From: Thalassotalea_B piscium_A
Lineage (GTDB): Bacteria > Pseudomonadota > Gammaproteobacteria > Enterobacterales > Alteromonadaceae
NCBI GenBank assembly: GCA_049347715.1
Contig: CP186339.1
Location: 868,001-932,000 of the forward strand
DNA: 64,000 nt
Direction of reading: 5' to 3'
Shown here: piece after piece, positions 63,544-64,000 of the stretch
Layout of the letters: each line of letters starts with the position of its first letter
Numbering within the stretch: position 1 is the first letter of the stretch
Notes under the pieces: generated by a model
The model's input: the letters and a program-made list of their open reading frames with translations, nothing else
What the model was told of the DNA's origin: nothing
Database searches by the model: none
Program-made: the position numbers and the translations under genes

Positions 63544-64000
63544 ATGTCGGTCTTTGATAAGTTACTTGGTCAAGCTAAGTATTTGCTCGGAAGTAATCTA
63601 TTTTCAGCAGGACTAAATTTCTTATCAATTTTAATGTTAGTGAAAATTCTAGATATTAAATCTTTTGGTGTTTTTACTTTATTACAGGCTTATGTTTTAG
63701 TCTTTGCCGGTGTATTTAATCCTCAGGCATGGCAAGGTCTTATTAAGTATCTTGCAAACAATGAGCATCACTTCATAGCAATTATTAGACATACTATTTA
63801 CTATGATTTATTAATGGCAATAATTGGTGGCGTTAGTGCATTTTTTGGCGCTAGCTTTTATATTCAATTAATGAACATAGACCCGCAGTACCTCACTTTA
63901 CTTCAATTGATGTGTCTTTATGTTTTATTTAATCAATTGAGCACATCTATTGGATTATTGCGTTATTTTGATGAATTTAAAAAACTTGCGTTACAGAATA
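63544..64000 (+). CDS. Second flippase-like protein (partial, runs off the window)
   Basis: An open frame from ATG 63544 has no stop before the window ends; 152 residues are visible. LLGSNLFSAGLNFLSILMLVKILDIKSFGVFTLLQAYVLV spans the first two membrane segments of an O-antigen/teichoic-acid-type flippase (MOP superfamily). Hydrophobic stretches continue to the edge (YYDLLMAIIGGVSAFFGASF). It begins one base after the Wzz-like stop, so it is in the same operon. With the complete flippase at 56723, this gives the locus two candidate export proteins. Confidence 0.75.
   Translation, partial: MSVFDKLLGQAKYLLGSNLFSAGLNFLSILMLVKILDIKSFGVFTLLQAYVLVFAGVFNPQAWQGLIKYLANNEHHFIAIIRHTIYYDLLMAIIGGVSAFFGASFYIQLMNIDPQYLTLLQLMCLYVLFNQLSTSIGLLRYFDEFKKLALQN

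Noticed and set aside
1..64000. CRISPR arrays, rRNA, tRNA or prophage genes
   Set aside because: I saw no regularly spaced repeats, no tRNA cloverleaf ends and no phage structural or integrase genes apart from the IS3 transposase.

Overview
The window is AT-rich DNA from a marine gammaproteobacterium. The best guess is the Alteromonadales, something close to Colwellia or Thalassotalea. This rests on the cheB-parC-parP-cheW-DUF2802 order, the low GC content, the PepSY/DUF2271/DUF4198/flavoreductase operon, the dense envelope-polysaccharide genes and the sulfotransferases. Taxonomy is inferred from gene content alone. I saw no rRNA, tRNA or CRISPR array.

Region 1 (1-2936) is the end of a chemotaxis operon: the 3' end of cheB, parC and parP for polar placement of chemoreceptor arrays, cheW, and a DUF2802 membrane/coiled-coil protein. 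Region 2 (2937-6766) is a four-gene operon (PepSY membrane protein, DUF2271, DUF4198, membrane-anchored flavodoxin/FAD/NADPH reductase) behind a near-perfect Fur-box-like palindrome, so probably iron-regulated.

Region 3 (6936-37160) is a large capsule locus. It holds GDP-mannose supply (manB, manC), a multi-spanning TPR protein of GT-C type, arabinose-5-phosphate isomerase (kpsF), a 1303-residue protein with a KpsC-like front half, two KpsS-like paralogues, an ABC exporter (kpsM, kpsT), several GT4/GT2 glycosyltransferases and an acyltransferase. It also holds a pseudaminic acid pathway, pseB-C-F-G-I, in which the usual acetyltransferase PseH is not seen; two formyltransferase-fold proteins stand between pseG and pseI, followed by a PIG-L deacetylase. 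A TPR-PhyH dioxygenase gene in this stretch is broken by two separate one-base losses. Next to it an IS3-family element sits, with a 3-bp target duplication, directly against the acyltransferase start codon.

Region 4 (37277-54609) has mlaA, a long SLBB polysaccharide-export protein, wecA, then a compact type II secretion operon in the order G-E-F-H-I-J-K-L-M-C-D with a lipoprotein secretin and no gspN or gspO. Right after the secretin is a gene for a 581-residue secreted protein with a signal peptide, four cysteines, an EF-hand loop, strongly biased codons, a long structured leader and a strong terminator. I read it as an abundant surface protein, probably an S-layer subunit, exported by the adjacent dedicated secretion system. 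This is the most interesting unit of the window.

Region 5 (54674-64000) is a second polysaccharide locus of the Wzx/Wzz type: GT4 and GT26 glycosyltransferases, two sulfotransferase-like proteins, two flippases (the second cut by the window end), a Wzz-like chain-length protein, a beta-CASP metallohydrolase that looks out of place, and a small lipoprotein gene interrupted by an in-frame TGA. Together regions 3 to 5 appear to build, export and decorate at least two glycans and one protein coat on the cell surface.
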